From Streblospio benedicti (Eukaryota; Annelida; Polychaeta; Spionida; Spionidae): a DNA stretch of 64,000 bases. The DNA lies in contig CM032660.1 of assembly GCA_019095985.1 (NCBI GenBank), positions 9,763,833 to 9,827,832 of the forward strand, written 5' to 3'. The notes below the pieces were generated by a model. It was given only the letters and a program-made list of their open reading frames with translations, was not told where the DNA came from and searched no databases. This document shows, piece by piece, positions 45,907 to 57,800 of the stretch; the first letter of the stretch is position 1, and every line of letters starts with the position of its first letter. The translations under genes and the position numbers were made by a program.

Positions 45907-47602
45907 AAATATAAATAATTTGCAGTAACTTTATCTATGCCGCATTCTTGGATTTCATCATTTTTATGCTGTAACACACATCTCAAGACAAATGATAATT
46001 ACGGACACTGACTGATGAGTATTTTCTCCTTTATTGACCTAAATGCCCAACGTGGTTTTTGCTCTTACTACATATGATATTGTTATAATTTTATGTACTA
46101 CTCGAGTTACATCATATCATTAGAACAGGTGGCCTTTGAAAACAGTTAATTTCCCCGTAATTTTGGTGAATTTATTCTATCAACCCCATGGATTCAGGGT
46201 ACCGGATTCAGGGATATCATAGAGCATTTGCCAGACAAGTAAAGATCCTTTTAAAGTTAATAAAGTATGTCTGAAAAATCTAAATTACAGTGGCTCTCTT
46301 CTACACTGTGTCTGGCTCCTAAATTTTATGGCATCTTTTTATTTTATCATTTTACTGCATTTGATTCTTCACCTGATAGATTTCAAAATGAAATCAACTA
46401 CCTAAGTAATATTCTTTTTTTCAAGTGAAGAAATTTCATTGTCATTGATCTGGTGCTGGTTTGATGGCAAAAAATAATATAAAGAACGCTGGAATAGTTG
46501 TATTTAATGGTATTCCCACAGTCTGAATAATGTATTATTTTCGGGGCTTTGCCCCGAATATAGCATGTGCCTTGGGGGCCGCCATATTGTATCACTCTCC
46601 ACGCATTGGGTGAGAGCACACGAATATATTACGGCAGGATGCGCGTCTCCCTCTCCCTTGTATATTAAACTGCTACACTGCCTTTATCTCGCTCTGCTCC
46701 ACTGCACGCATTTCGGCATGCATGCTGGCGCTGAAATTGGGTTAGCATAACAATCTATTTGCACATTAGAATTCAGACCACTAATCGCTGCATAGCGGTC
46801 TCACACCACTAATACAGACTACCCGCAGTTTTCTAAAATGAACGTTTTATTAACGTACCTCATATCATTGCACCTTTAACACTTTATGTACATCTCTTAC
46901 ATTTACTTTTCTACTTTCAATAGCTCTCAAAGCAGTTGCACCTAATTGATCTCACATGCAATTATTATTCTTGCCATAGCTTTTAACCTGCTTATCTTGC
47001 CCCGAAACATCAATCATATTTTTAATAAAAATATCATACTATGCATGAAGTGGCTCTATACAATTGTAATATCATATTATCATTTGGCTATAGTGTGGGA
47101 TTAGGAGGAAGCCCACTTAATTTTTGACCATTTCCATTTACTCAAAAATACTGATGCACAACGCTAGTCTAGGGGTGGGTAACTTCTAAACTACTCTGCA
47201 ATATTTTTTCACAAAAATTAGATTTTAGTGTGATTATTTGATGTGTACATTACTTAAGGTACATAAATAGAAAGTGAGAGACAAAAGAAACTATATCCAC
47301 TACGGGTCATCTACCAACAATTGTCAAACTCGCCTCACCCTTATTTTTTCATGTTTGATGTCAATAAACTGTTATTTAGATAAACTTGAATGGTGAATGT
47401 AGGTCACTGACAATATATCGTATTATCCATGATCGAGCGTAGATCCATTTTACTGAATGTATAACGGTTGTTGATTTTCTAAAAGTTTATCTATTGTTTA
47501 TTTTGCTTCAATTGCTTTGAATTTTGTTTAATTTTCTACAACCTATCACACATATCTCAAAATAAAGAATACCTGGTACAGTACTTGCCATTCAAATACG
47601 TA
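45907..47602. other. Intergenic, with one GC-richer island
   Basis: 46530-46760 is a less AT-rich island beginning with the hairpin word CGGGGCTTTGCCCCG and containing GGGGGCCGCCATATTG; it might be a promoter-like CpG patch or the end of an old repeat. No gene was found in the rest. Confidence 0.4.
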
Positions 47603-47872
47603 TACTGTAAAACTAGATATGTTTGCTCACAATTTAATTTGCAAATTTTCATGGGTAGATGCAAACACGCAAACTTAAATAGGCAGCAAACATTAATAGC
47701 CTATATAAAAAGTTTCTGGACGGTAGCCAGGGGAATTTCGATGTTTGCACGGAATTTTGGTAAAAAAAGGTTCCTGGATGGATTAAAATTGCAAAATTAA
47801 AAGAGTTACAAAATAATTTATAGATGAAAATTGCAAAATTTAATAGCCACGAAATATTCTAGTTTTACAGTA
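47603..47872. mobile_element. MITE, 270 bp, TA-flanked TACTGTAAAACTAGA termini
   Basis: Left end TACTGTAAAACTAGA..TTTGCAAATTTTCAT and right end ATGAAAATTGCAAAATTT..TCTAGTTTTACAGTA are inverse over about 50 bp. Short, non-coding, next to the start of duplication B copy 2. The TA at the ends suits a Tc1/mariner-type target site. Confidence 0.75.
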
Positions 47873-49010
47873 GTCCAGTTGTCAAATGGGTTATTTTCAC
47901 TGAAGCTTGTTTTGTTGAAAGTATGATGTTTTAATGGTTGATTATGGTTCTATGGGGTGTCTTGAGCAAAAAAGTCAGCCAGGTACTACTTTGGCCCCCT
48001 TTGGGCTGAATTTTCTATGGGCAAAAAACAAAATGGCCTCCGAAGCCATCATGGATATGCAAAAAAGCCCATATCTTCCTCATTATTTGTGATAGAGTTC
48101 ATTTTGGTGTCTTTGAGATATGTTTTGAATGGCAAGGAATTTATTTAAACACTTAAATGTTACATAGAAATAATATCAAACAAGAAAAATAGCATTTTAT
48201 GATAAAATAAAGTTAAAAAAATACACAAGTACTTTTCTTGAGGTATACATATATTGACAATCAACATCTAATAAAGTTATGAAGTTGTAACCTATTTAAA
48301 AGTTCACAAGAAGAATAAACCACATATCCAATACAAAAGGTTTTGGTCAAGGGTAAAAAACAGACCGCATTTATCAAAAAGATAGCAGTTGCCACACTCA
48401 ACTAATTGTCATGTTTATATAATCACAAAGAATTAATTTATGCATTTAGACTTTAACAAGAAGCCATTATAGTGATAGTACTTGACCATACATGTACATA
48501 GTCAAATTGTAACAATGACACTACTGCTTTTCCATGAATAATTACTTTTTTTGTGTAGCTTTTTTCATAACAGCAAGCTTATGCTAGCAAGTTGATAAAC
48601 CATATGGCAAAAAAAAAAGCAATTAACACAAGAATCACAAACTTAACTACATATACTGTTATTAAATACACTTAATATACCATCTGCCTTTATACATATG
48701 TGTAAGATACAGGCTAGTGAACATAAATATATAGAAAATGAGCCCTTATTTTGACTTCTTGGTTTTCGTTTACTATAAGAATCAGTGTGTACTGTTCACA
48801 GCAGGTGAGCTAATAAAAACACTTACATAAAACAACATTATAATTTACATATAAGCACACTTTCACTATTTAACACCTTGTAAACAAAACTACTAGGAAA
48901 TACTGACATACAAAAAATGTAAACATATAGAACAATATATATGATGAATCACTTATTTACAATATACACTGTATAAGTTCTACTCAACACACAGGGTTTT
49001 TGCCTCTTAT

Positions 49011-49181
49011 CATGGGCCCCAGCATCATGGAAGGGGGAGGGGTATACATACTACTATGATTTACAAAGACAATACCATACACATTACTACTAATATAGAA
49101 CGGAGTAGTGGTAATGTATAGTGTTTGTAAATCAGTTTTATGTATACCCCTCCCCCTCCCATGATGATGCTGGAGCCCATG
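49011..49181. repeat. Fold-back hairpin, copy 2
   Basis: Twin of 41277-41451; the ends CATGGGCCCCAGCATCATGG and its diverged inverse enclose a GGGGAGGGGTATACATA / TATGTATACCCCTCCCC pair. It touches the left arm of the Pack-type element. Confidence 0.8.
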
Positions 49182-49990
49182 CACCAGGGTAGAGTGGTTG
49201 GGGTCACTCCAGGAGTTTCCCAAACAAGATGGAGGCATAGTCCATTGATTCAAATGTTTTTCTATTGATCATTTGAATTTGTGGAAGGAAGATTCATGGT
49301 TTAAAAGCTATGTACAACACTATGCATGTATAATTAGATTGCACATATTGAACATACGACAAATTCTTCAATGAGTTCATAAAGCAAGGTTTTAAGTTTG
49401 TCATCATGTTGCAAGACAACACTAACTTCGTGAGTTACCTCCAACTTTGTTGATCATTTTAAAGTGACAACACTAAGTTGGTTGAAAAATTATGCAGATG
49501 TCAACTGGATATTTCAACTCAAGATGACCACTTCACCAACAGAAGTCCAAGAAGATGAAGGACAAAAGTATAAGATCATTGACTATGTTAAAGTGACAGA
49601 TTTTAGTGAAAAAATTAAGCAAATCATTATGGGTTGGTTGAAAAAAATTAGATGCAGATGTCAACCTGGTATTTCAACTCAAGATGACCATCGAAGTTCA
49701 CCAACAGAAGTCCAAGAAGATGAAGGACAAGGCAACACTAAGTTGGGAGTTACCCGCAACATGATGACAAAGTTAAAACCACACTTAATAAACTCATTGA
49801 AGAGTTGACGTGTGTTCAATATGTGCAATCTATTATATACATGCACAGTGTTGATACATACCTTTTAAACCATGAATCTTACTTCTACAAATTCAAATAA
49901 TCGACAGAAAAAAACATTTGAACCGACGGACTATGCCTCCATCTTGTTGGGTAACTCCTGGAGTTACCCCAACCGCTTTTACCCCGGTGC
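49181..49990 (+). mobile_element. Pack-type inverted-repeat element carrying TIR-ankyrin gene fragments (complete copy)
   Basis: Left arm 49181-49416 and right arm about 49757-49990 are inverse over about 235 bp: GCACC..GGTTGGGGT.ACTCCAGGAGTT at the outside, GATTGCACATATTGAACA and TTTGTCATCATGTTGC at the inside. Between the arms lie only tandem fragments of the host gene at 51774-60604. It has no transposase, so would depend on one in trans. A truncated twin is at 41451-42115. Gene-fragment capture between inverted arms is the defining trait of Pack-TIR elements. Confidence 0.7.
49420..49755 (+). pseudogene. Tandem fragments of the TIR-domain exon (captured)
   Basis: The first unit (about 49420-49560) is internally shortened; the second (about 49565-49737) closely matches donor 60093-60264, reading KYKIIDYVKVTDFSEKIKQI and then, after a shift, ..TEVQEDEGQ from another frame of the same DNA. 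Linkers (ACAACACTAA..TTACC) separate units. They correspond to residues ~115-171 of the donor protein, the end of the TIR-like domain and following helix. Not translatable as a whole. Confidence 0.8.
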
Positions 49991-51440
49991 CATAGCTCTT
50001 ATCACAATATCACATTCCACATAACAACGGCTGGCAGATTTGAGGCACGTGAGGCTTGGGGCCAATATTAATGATAATGATAAAGACAATGATGCAATGG
50101 AAAAAAGTGGTAATGGTAATGATGATATAATGAAAAAATAATTCTGTAATGGGAAATAATGGTATTATAATGATAATGAACAAAAAATGATGAGAAAAAA
50201 AAATCATTACTTTTTTATTACTGAAATTAAAAACAATATTTGGTTTGACAGTAATGATCGTGAGTCCCATTTCTATTCAATGCTTCAAATAAATATGAAT
50301 ATCTCAATCAAAATCTCAATTGATATGGAATTAATTATTCTATTATTCATTGCATATCATCAAACAATAAACATGTATATCAAACTCATATGTCATTAAA
50401 TAACATATACTAGTACATGTATCTTCTGTTAAAAATCATTACTTTCTCAAAACTTCTAATCAAAGTGAGTTCATGGTTTAAAGATTGTTTTTTAATGGAA
50501 AACCAATTGATAAATATTGTACACATCATGTTTATGTTCATTATAAGGCTAGAAAAATGCACAAAAAATGCACGCTTCATTTTCAGATAGAAATAAAAGC
50601 TTCCATTGCAACATCTGTGTGTAGATCAACGATTTACCGTCACAAATATCACTTGTAAGAGATTATTTATCAAAGTATGTATCGTCACAACTCATTACTG
50701 ATTTGATTTACATCACTTGCACTGTACAGACAACATAGTTATTTGTCCTGCTGTAATCCGAATGCTTAACTCTAAAGAGACTACGAAAGTTGTCAAAGTT
50801 TTTTTTTCAAAATACCATATGTAAACATATGGTAAAATTTTATTGCTGAATCAGGGCCAAGGAGGGTAAAATAATCCTGAAAAAATATACCCATCCTCAT
50901 GAATATTACGCATTCAAATCAACAAACTCCATGTAAATTCTATTGAAATGATGTCTGGGGGATGAATGAGAATACCAGTCCATAGGATAAGTATGTAATT
51001 AAAAAAATTTTAACCTGTCTCATCCCCTATCTTTGACAATAGAACGGGCACTTATCTGTGGCCCTCTGAATGCACAATAAGTACTGATAAAATTTAAGCA
51101 ACCATGAAGATTGTGAAAAAAATAGTGAAAAAATAATGAGATTTGTGTTCAAATTGATTACAATATTATAATGAGAATAATGAGAATGATCAAATCTCAA
51201 AGAGGAATCATAAGTTTCTCTTTTCTAATGGAGGAGACTTGATAAATAATGACCCCAAGCCTGAAAGAAGCTCAAGAAAAGATGTATGACAGTGAACTGA
51301 TGATGTCTTCAGACTTAAGTACCTTAGTACATGGCTTACAATATTTATATATAATAGCATGATTCCATCATCAAACTGAGCATGGCGTGCTAATTACTAG
51401 TCAAAATGTCAGTCTATGGAACAACAAATATGGCATACCC
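49991..51440. other. Intergenic / 3' flank of the TIR-ankyrin gene
   Basis: 50060-50170 is low-complexity (GATAAT/AATGAT)n. A TTTATT at 50838 could be the poly(A) signal (AATAAA) of the minus-strand gene, but it is far from the stop codon and unproven. No other gene seen. Confidence 0.4.
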
Positions 51441-51464
51441 ACATGTTTCTATACATGCAGGATT

Positions 51465-51830
51465 ACAGAATTACTGTGCCTCTCCTAATCCTGGTTTACA
51501 CTAATTGTCCACCCCAATGCTGCCCAACTGCTGACTACACAGGTCTGTGGGATTCGGTGCCACCCATGCTCCGGTCCATGCTCCTTTCTGCTTTTGTAAA
51601 GGAACATTACGCCTTTGCACCTAGACACGTCTCTTCTTGACCTTCACATGCCTAAAATCTGCCAGCCGTCGCTATATGGAAAGAATTACTGAGCCTCTTC
51701 TACTCGTGGCAGATGCTTTCCCACTCCACTGCCTGACTGCTGGCTACAGCTGCTGCTACCGGTGAGGGTACCGTTACTGCCTGCCTGACCGACTGCCTAC
51801 GCTAGGGTCTGTGCTCCCTTCTCCCTGAAA
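51465..51830. repeat. Tandem duplication around the last exon of the TIR-ankyrin gene
   Basis: 51469-51602 and 51686-51830 resemble each other: GAATTACTG(T/A)GCCTCT, the CCACTCCA/CCACCCCA..TGCC..ACTGCTG series, GTCTGTG and CTCC(T/C)TTCT occur in the same order. On the minus strand the right unit includes the last coding exon and its acceptor; the left unit has a similar acceptor-like CTTTACAAAAGCAG, so it may be a duplicated pseudo-exon in the 3' UTR. Confidence 0.5.
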
Positions 51831-54800
51831 GAAATACAGGCAATAATCACTGTTAAAGCCTTGTATCGTTTATACAGTTGCATAAAGTAATTAACATTAT
51901 TGCAATAGATTTTATGGTGTTTGCACATGTTACTATCAAATAGAAGGCAGTAAAATACATTTCGTAGCTTGTCAATACATTATTGATGCACATACCTCTT
52001 TCCGTTTAGGTTTAGCAGCATCATTTGCCTTCAGGGGAACATCTGATTTTGTATAGGAAACTTTTGCCCCTGCTTCTTGTCTTTCTTCTCGTCTATCTTC
52101 ATGACTTTCAGGTAAATCAGGTGCGCTAGCTGCAGCAGCTGGCACAAGAGTTCTAGTCGACGCATTAGACAACTGGGAGTCCCCCCGCTTGCAAGCGTAG
52201 ATCCTGTGGACATCATGTCCCCAGCGCTTCCTAATGCAGTCTCCACTGAAGGAGTCGGGTGGTAATAAGCCGTGGCCATGCTGGACACGGCAGAGGGAAG
52301 TGAATCTATACCAGACTCTTCACTGGGGGGGCCCATGGTTGGCGGGCCTTCAAAAGCTGGGTATGTGTAGCTGGTGGTGGTTGGTGCAGCAGCGGCCTCT
52401 GCAGTGTCCATGGTTGCCTCGGTCTCTGCATCTTCTGTTGGCTTCATAACAGGGCCTGAGCCAAGATCAAGCAGCAGGCAATTGACCTCAATTTGCAGGT
52501 TACTAAATAAACTGCAAAAAAGTTAGTTAGATAGTTTGAACAGGGTCTCTGAAGCTCTAAGACAATGAATGGAATTTTGATTCCTTCAACAACAATGAGA
52601 TAGAAGAGAAAGTGTAAAAAGCTTCATTTGGTTATACCCTCCTACCCCATGTACAATGATTAAGCTTTAGTAAATTCACTTACGTTCATCAATAGCATGC
52701 CATTTGACATCCTCGCCTTTCTGGCGCAGCTCTTCTATACGCCTGGTAGACAAGTTCCTCTCACATGCTCGCACTGCACCTTCCAGAAATTTCTGCAAGT
52801 GCATTTGTAGATGCAGCTATGATTGCAATGCAATGGTTTTGTATGCCGAAGAGAATGTACATGTAAATTAATAGAGCAAATATCAGTTTTAATTTGAAAA
52901 CAAAACAAACTACAATCTTTAGTTGGTATGTTCTGTAAAAGACAATTATATGCTCCTATATTTAAGAGTCTTAAATAAATGACTTAAACAAGTCCTCTAT
53001 GATTACAATCTAAACATCAATTGAATATCTATCATTGACATACATACTGTATTCTCTCGGATACAGGCACAGGCACATATAATTTAAAAAAATTACTATT
53101 TTGATGGTCTATCAAATCATCAATATAGGTTGATGGAACTGTATCTGAACATAAAGCACATCACACCCAATACCACACAATAGTATTAATAAAAGCAATT
53201 TTCCTTATCTTATTTATAGTATTAACAAGTGATATATCTACAAAAAAAAAACTCACCATCATATTATTACAAGAATTCCATTTCTTGATGTGAAAAAATA
53301 GAGACATTGTGTTTTCTAAAAGAACTAATTTTAAGATTTACCTGTACAGGGTCCATATAGTTAATGCCCTCAATGTAGTTGATCATCTCTGGATGCTCAT
53401 TCATTTTTGCGATCTCCAAAGCAGTGAATCCTTCGTTATCTCTTTCATTCAAATTGGCGCCTTTGTTTGCTAGGAGAGTCGCTGTTGCAAGGTCGTCTGA
53501 AAAGAGATTTGCTTTCTCTTATATGATTTGGCCATAAAAGTTGTCTTTTTAAGATTTCATCAATATTTCCTTTTTAATTATCAACTACTGATGGAAGTAA
53601 AGATTAGCATGAGTACATGTATTTCTGATTATGGTTTAATAAGTTACATATAGCTCATTAAAATAGCAAATCATACTTGTTTGAATATTATCATGCGTGT
53701 AAGAAGATATCACTAGGAAACATTTGATATTCACAGCATTAGATTAGCAGCAATTGTAACAATAATAATAACATTGAGGGCTAAAAAGGAGAATTTGATT
53801 GAATTTAGGATTTGTTGAGGGATTGATTGATTGATTAAATACACATTTATAATATCACAAATGATAATAATAACTCTTGGCACAAGATACTAATATTGTG
53901 TTGGTATGATATCAGTATGAATAATGAATGGAGCTATTATGAATAATAACATCTTAGTTTAGTTGAATAATGAATGATAAGGCTAGCTATGGTTAGAATT
54001 TCCTGTCAGCTATCATTGGCTTAACTGTTCTTGTTTGAATACACTTGTTAAGAAAAAAAAAGGGTATATTTAAAGTAGAATTGACTACATATTCTGTTAA
54101 CTTTGTCTAGCAGCAAGCATTATCTGACAAAGCATCTGCAAGAGTCCAAGAGCAATAAAGTAGTGCTATGTACATGAAAGGATGATGTTAAAATTGGAAA
54201 GAAATGCAGAGCATAAGCATATTATATAACTAATATTATTCTATTCATCTCTCCGACCAAGAGAGAGAGCCATGAATAGAATTGAGTGTGCAAGCAAACT
54301 TGTGAAACACACATATTAGATTATTATAACTAATGATAAAGCTAGACATTAAAATGTAAGCAATCATTGTTTGATGTGACATACATGTAGAAATAAATTT
54401 AAAAAAACAACACCCATAAGGCACTTCTCTCAGGTGGCTAGGTAGGATAATGCTGAAATAAAGTCATTCGAAAATGAAACAGAATCTAACACCAGAATAG
54501 TGATTTCGTAAATAGCGAGTGATGTCAAGAGGTCAGAGGTTAAGTGGTAGAGGATGTGTATTGCAAATGTTATTTACATACAGTATTTAGTAAAACTCTC
54601 AGACAAAAAGAAGTAAATATCTTTGCCAATCATAATCTGGTACTAATGAAATTAGGAACCTCTTGCAGGATAGGCGTGAGAATTCATAGCTAAAAGAAGA
54701 GATTTATTTAGCATTGCAAAGCATTTGCAAAGCTTGTGTAAATCCGTTGAAAAATACAAAGCTGTCAAAGGGCAGACCAGCATGCTTTACATTTTGCTCT

Positions 54801-57800
54801 GTGCACATTATTATAGTTAAGTCTTAAATATGAAAGCACTAATTTAACCTGGCATATATTTTGATTTTCATGAATATAATAGGCATCAACATTTCGATTG
54901 TGGACTCTTTTTGAAGTGCAGTATGATTTTGACATGTTGCCATTCAGTAGATTATCCTCTGATTGCCTTGTTTTCAGCGGATTTTGGCTGGCGTAAATAA
55001 AAGCTAGACATGGCAGAATTAATCTTTCGACTTTAACAATGAAATCTTACACCTGTCCGAAACCGTGGTTTATTAGTATTCATGTATCAAATCATTGGTC
55101 CATTAAGCAAATTTCTACCCCATCACCTTTGACTCTGTGACATCATTTCTATTTACAAAAATTGCTTATTGCAACATGAACACTGCCTAAGCTTTTTTTT
55201 TAGCAACTATGCCATCTGTCCCAGATGGATTCAATACATACAAGTTAAATTCATATGGGATATATGGGTAATACATTTAACGAAAAAACCTACATAAATG
55301 ATCTGAATACAGGTGGCATATGATCAGGTTTGCCAAGTTTGTGCCACAGTTTGATGTGACCCAGGTTAATAGTGGGGCTATTTGGATGAAAATGAATTTT
55401 AAGGAAAATGGATTGAAAGAGCTATTGAAAACTACTTTAATTTTGGACTATCATATTGAAAAAGTTTATGTATCTGGTATGCAACTAAACAAACAGATAT
55501 TAAACAAATGTAAAGATCAACATAAGATCTTAGTAGGTGCTATAAAGCTAGAATCTCATGCAAATCTAGAATTGACTACTATAGTTTGCTTTAATGAAAA
55601 TTGGATATACATATACTGGGTATATTTAACAAATGAGAGATCAGAAACACATAACATTTTTAGAATTAAACCGTAAGATTCTGCATGATACAAATGTATT
55701 TTGTCTCCAATATATGATTTGTTAAAATGGAAAATATGCCAAACTCCTGCTTGTATAAATTGTGGAGATAAACAAAACACTATCCACTTCCTATTTTAGT
55801 GCCAGGAAATTTGTGACATATATGGACTAAAAAATTTTTTTTTTTTTTTTTTTTTTTTTTGCAACACAAATTTTATCTGAGGATTTGATATTTGAAATGC
55901 AAGAATAAAATATAATAAATAAATATATAACCTACATAGCCCCCATTTAGCAAATTGATTGAGCATCCTATAGCTGCTTCTTAATTTTTTCATATTTATA
56001 TGATTTACATGACTTTTTTATCAGATATGAAGCAAAGTAACTAACATATCTACAAATGTCTATATTTTGTTAAAGATACTATACATGTACATGTATATCT
56101 ATACACAGCAATAAGTACAGTTCTAACAAAAAACAGTGTCAACAATAGCGGTTCAAGCAAACTGTTTGAGTGTTTTGTCAGTTGGTTAAAATGAAAATAA
56201 TATGCAGCATGATTTTCTACTAAACTATATCATACAAGTACTTACTCCTAAGGGCACAGTACATGAACGGTGTGAGCCCAAACAGATCCTTCAGATTGAT
56301 GTCTGCCCCACTCTCAATAAGAAATGCGGCGATTTCCTTATGTTCCCGATAGATGGCGGCGTGGAGCGCACTCATATCTCCCGGAGCGTTGGGTCTCTCC
56401 GCCCGATCATCATACATCTTGTTGATCCAGTTTACAATGCCTGCCTCTGGGTCCTGGAAAAACATATAAACACCCAGTCTATATTTTATAGGTGTGAGAA
56501 TTTTGCTACATCCAATGATTTGCACATTAAAGTTCATTAGAATCTGTTTCATTTGAGCTTGAAAGAAGTGAATAGGAATAAGTTATCTGCAATTTTTATT
56601 GATAAGATGGTGCATAATGTGAAGGATCTTGTAGGTAAATTAAATAGTTCCTTTTTGAAATTTGACTTACTAGAGTTTGAGCTAAAATATTAATAACTTT
56701 ATGCACTACATGAATGACATCAGATGTTACATTGTATATCCTCACTGTTTAAATGTATTTATACAGTTTTTTTTTGTAAATATTTGCTTACATCATTTTT
56801 ATTGGATAAACTCTATGGAAACTGACCTGTCCCCAGCCTGATTTAATGACCGTTCCATATTGAGCTACATCCACTTGACCACTGCGAGTCTTCTTGGTAA
56901 AAATGTGCACCAAATTTCGTCTGACCTCAACATAATGCCAGGCATATCTTCCTGCAAAAAAGATAACTCATATTAATTACCTGGTTTAAATTTGTGAACT
57001 ACATGTACAGTACTGATATCGTAAGAAGGATACAGAATCGTAAAACGAAATTAGAGGAATCGGCGTAAGAAAACGTAATAATCCGTAACAATTAGTAACA
57101 AAGTTACAAAAAGATACTTACGATTATCGAAATAAACAGATAAAAAAGTAATGATCAGAACATTTTCTCATACTTCCTGTCAATATGGCGCCATCTGCTA
57201 ATAAATATTCGGATTTGTTCGGTTTTCTCGTTTATTCCTGCCACAAAATGAAAGTGGAAGTGCCAATATGAAACTGAAAAAATCTGTCAAAATGTCAGCG
57301 TGAATTTGAACTTTTAGAAATATTCTTTTTATTACAGGAACCTCCGTAAAATGCGTAATATATTGGGAATAATCAAAATAAACGTACCAGTAACTTCAGG
57401 CGAAGTTATGAAGAAAGCCGTAATTTGCGGAAGCTACAGAACCTTTTACGTTCGTAATAGTCGCAACAATGAGAAGAAATAGGAAAAAAACGTAACTCTC
57501 AAAATGTTTCTTCTGTATCCTTCCTATGATATCAGTACTGTATGCACCATTAAAAATTATCTTTTCTCAGAACCATGTTTTTACCTGGCTAGCGGAGGTT
57601 TGGCAAGCTAGGTAAAAATTCTAGAGGGAGGAATGCACAAATCACACGTTATTTTCTTAAGTTTGTCACAGTCATAAGGACTGGGAGAATATTCCAACTG
57701 TTGTTTACTTTTAGTATGAAACTAGATATGAAATATTTCCTGCTTCACCCCTATTTCAAAGAAATAACCCTTACTTTTATCTACACTGTCTACACAGGGC

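Larger units (their letters stand above)
47878..49757 (+). repeat. Direct duplication B, copy 2
   Basis: Same order of parts as 40115-42115 with many small indels: head with IR-element-like words, hairpin, left arm, gene fragments. Here it continues into an intact right arm (to 49990). Confidence 0.85.

Noticed and set aside
49464-49808. Plus-strand frame as a separate TIR gene
   Set aside because: It mixes frames of tandem captured fragments and runs into the right arm; not a gene.
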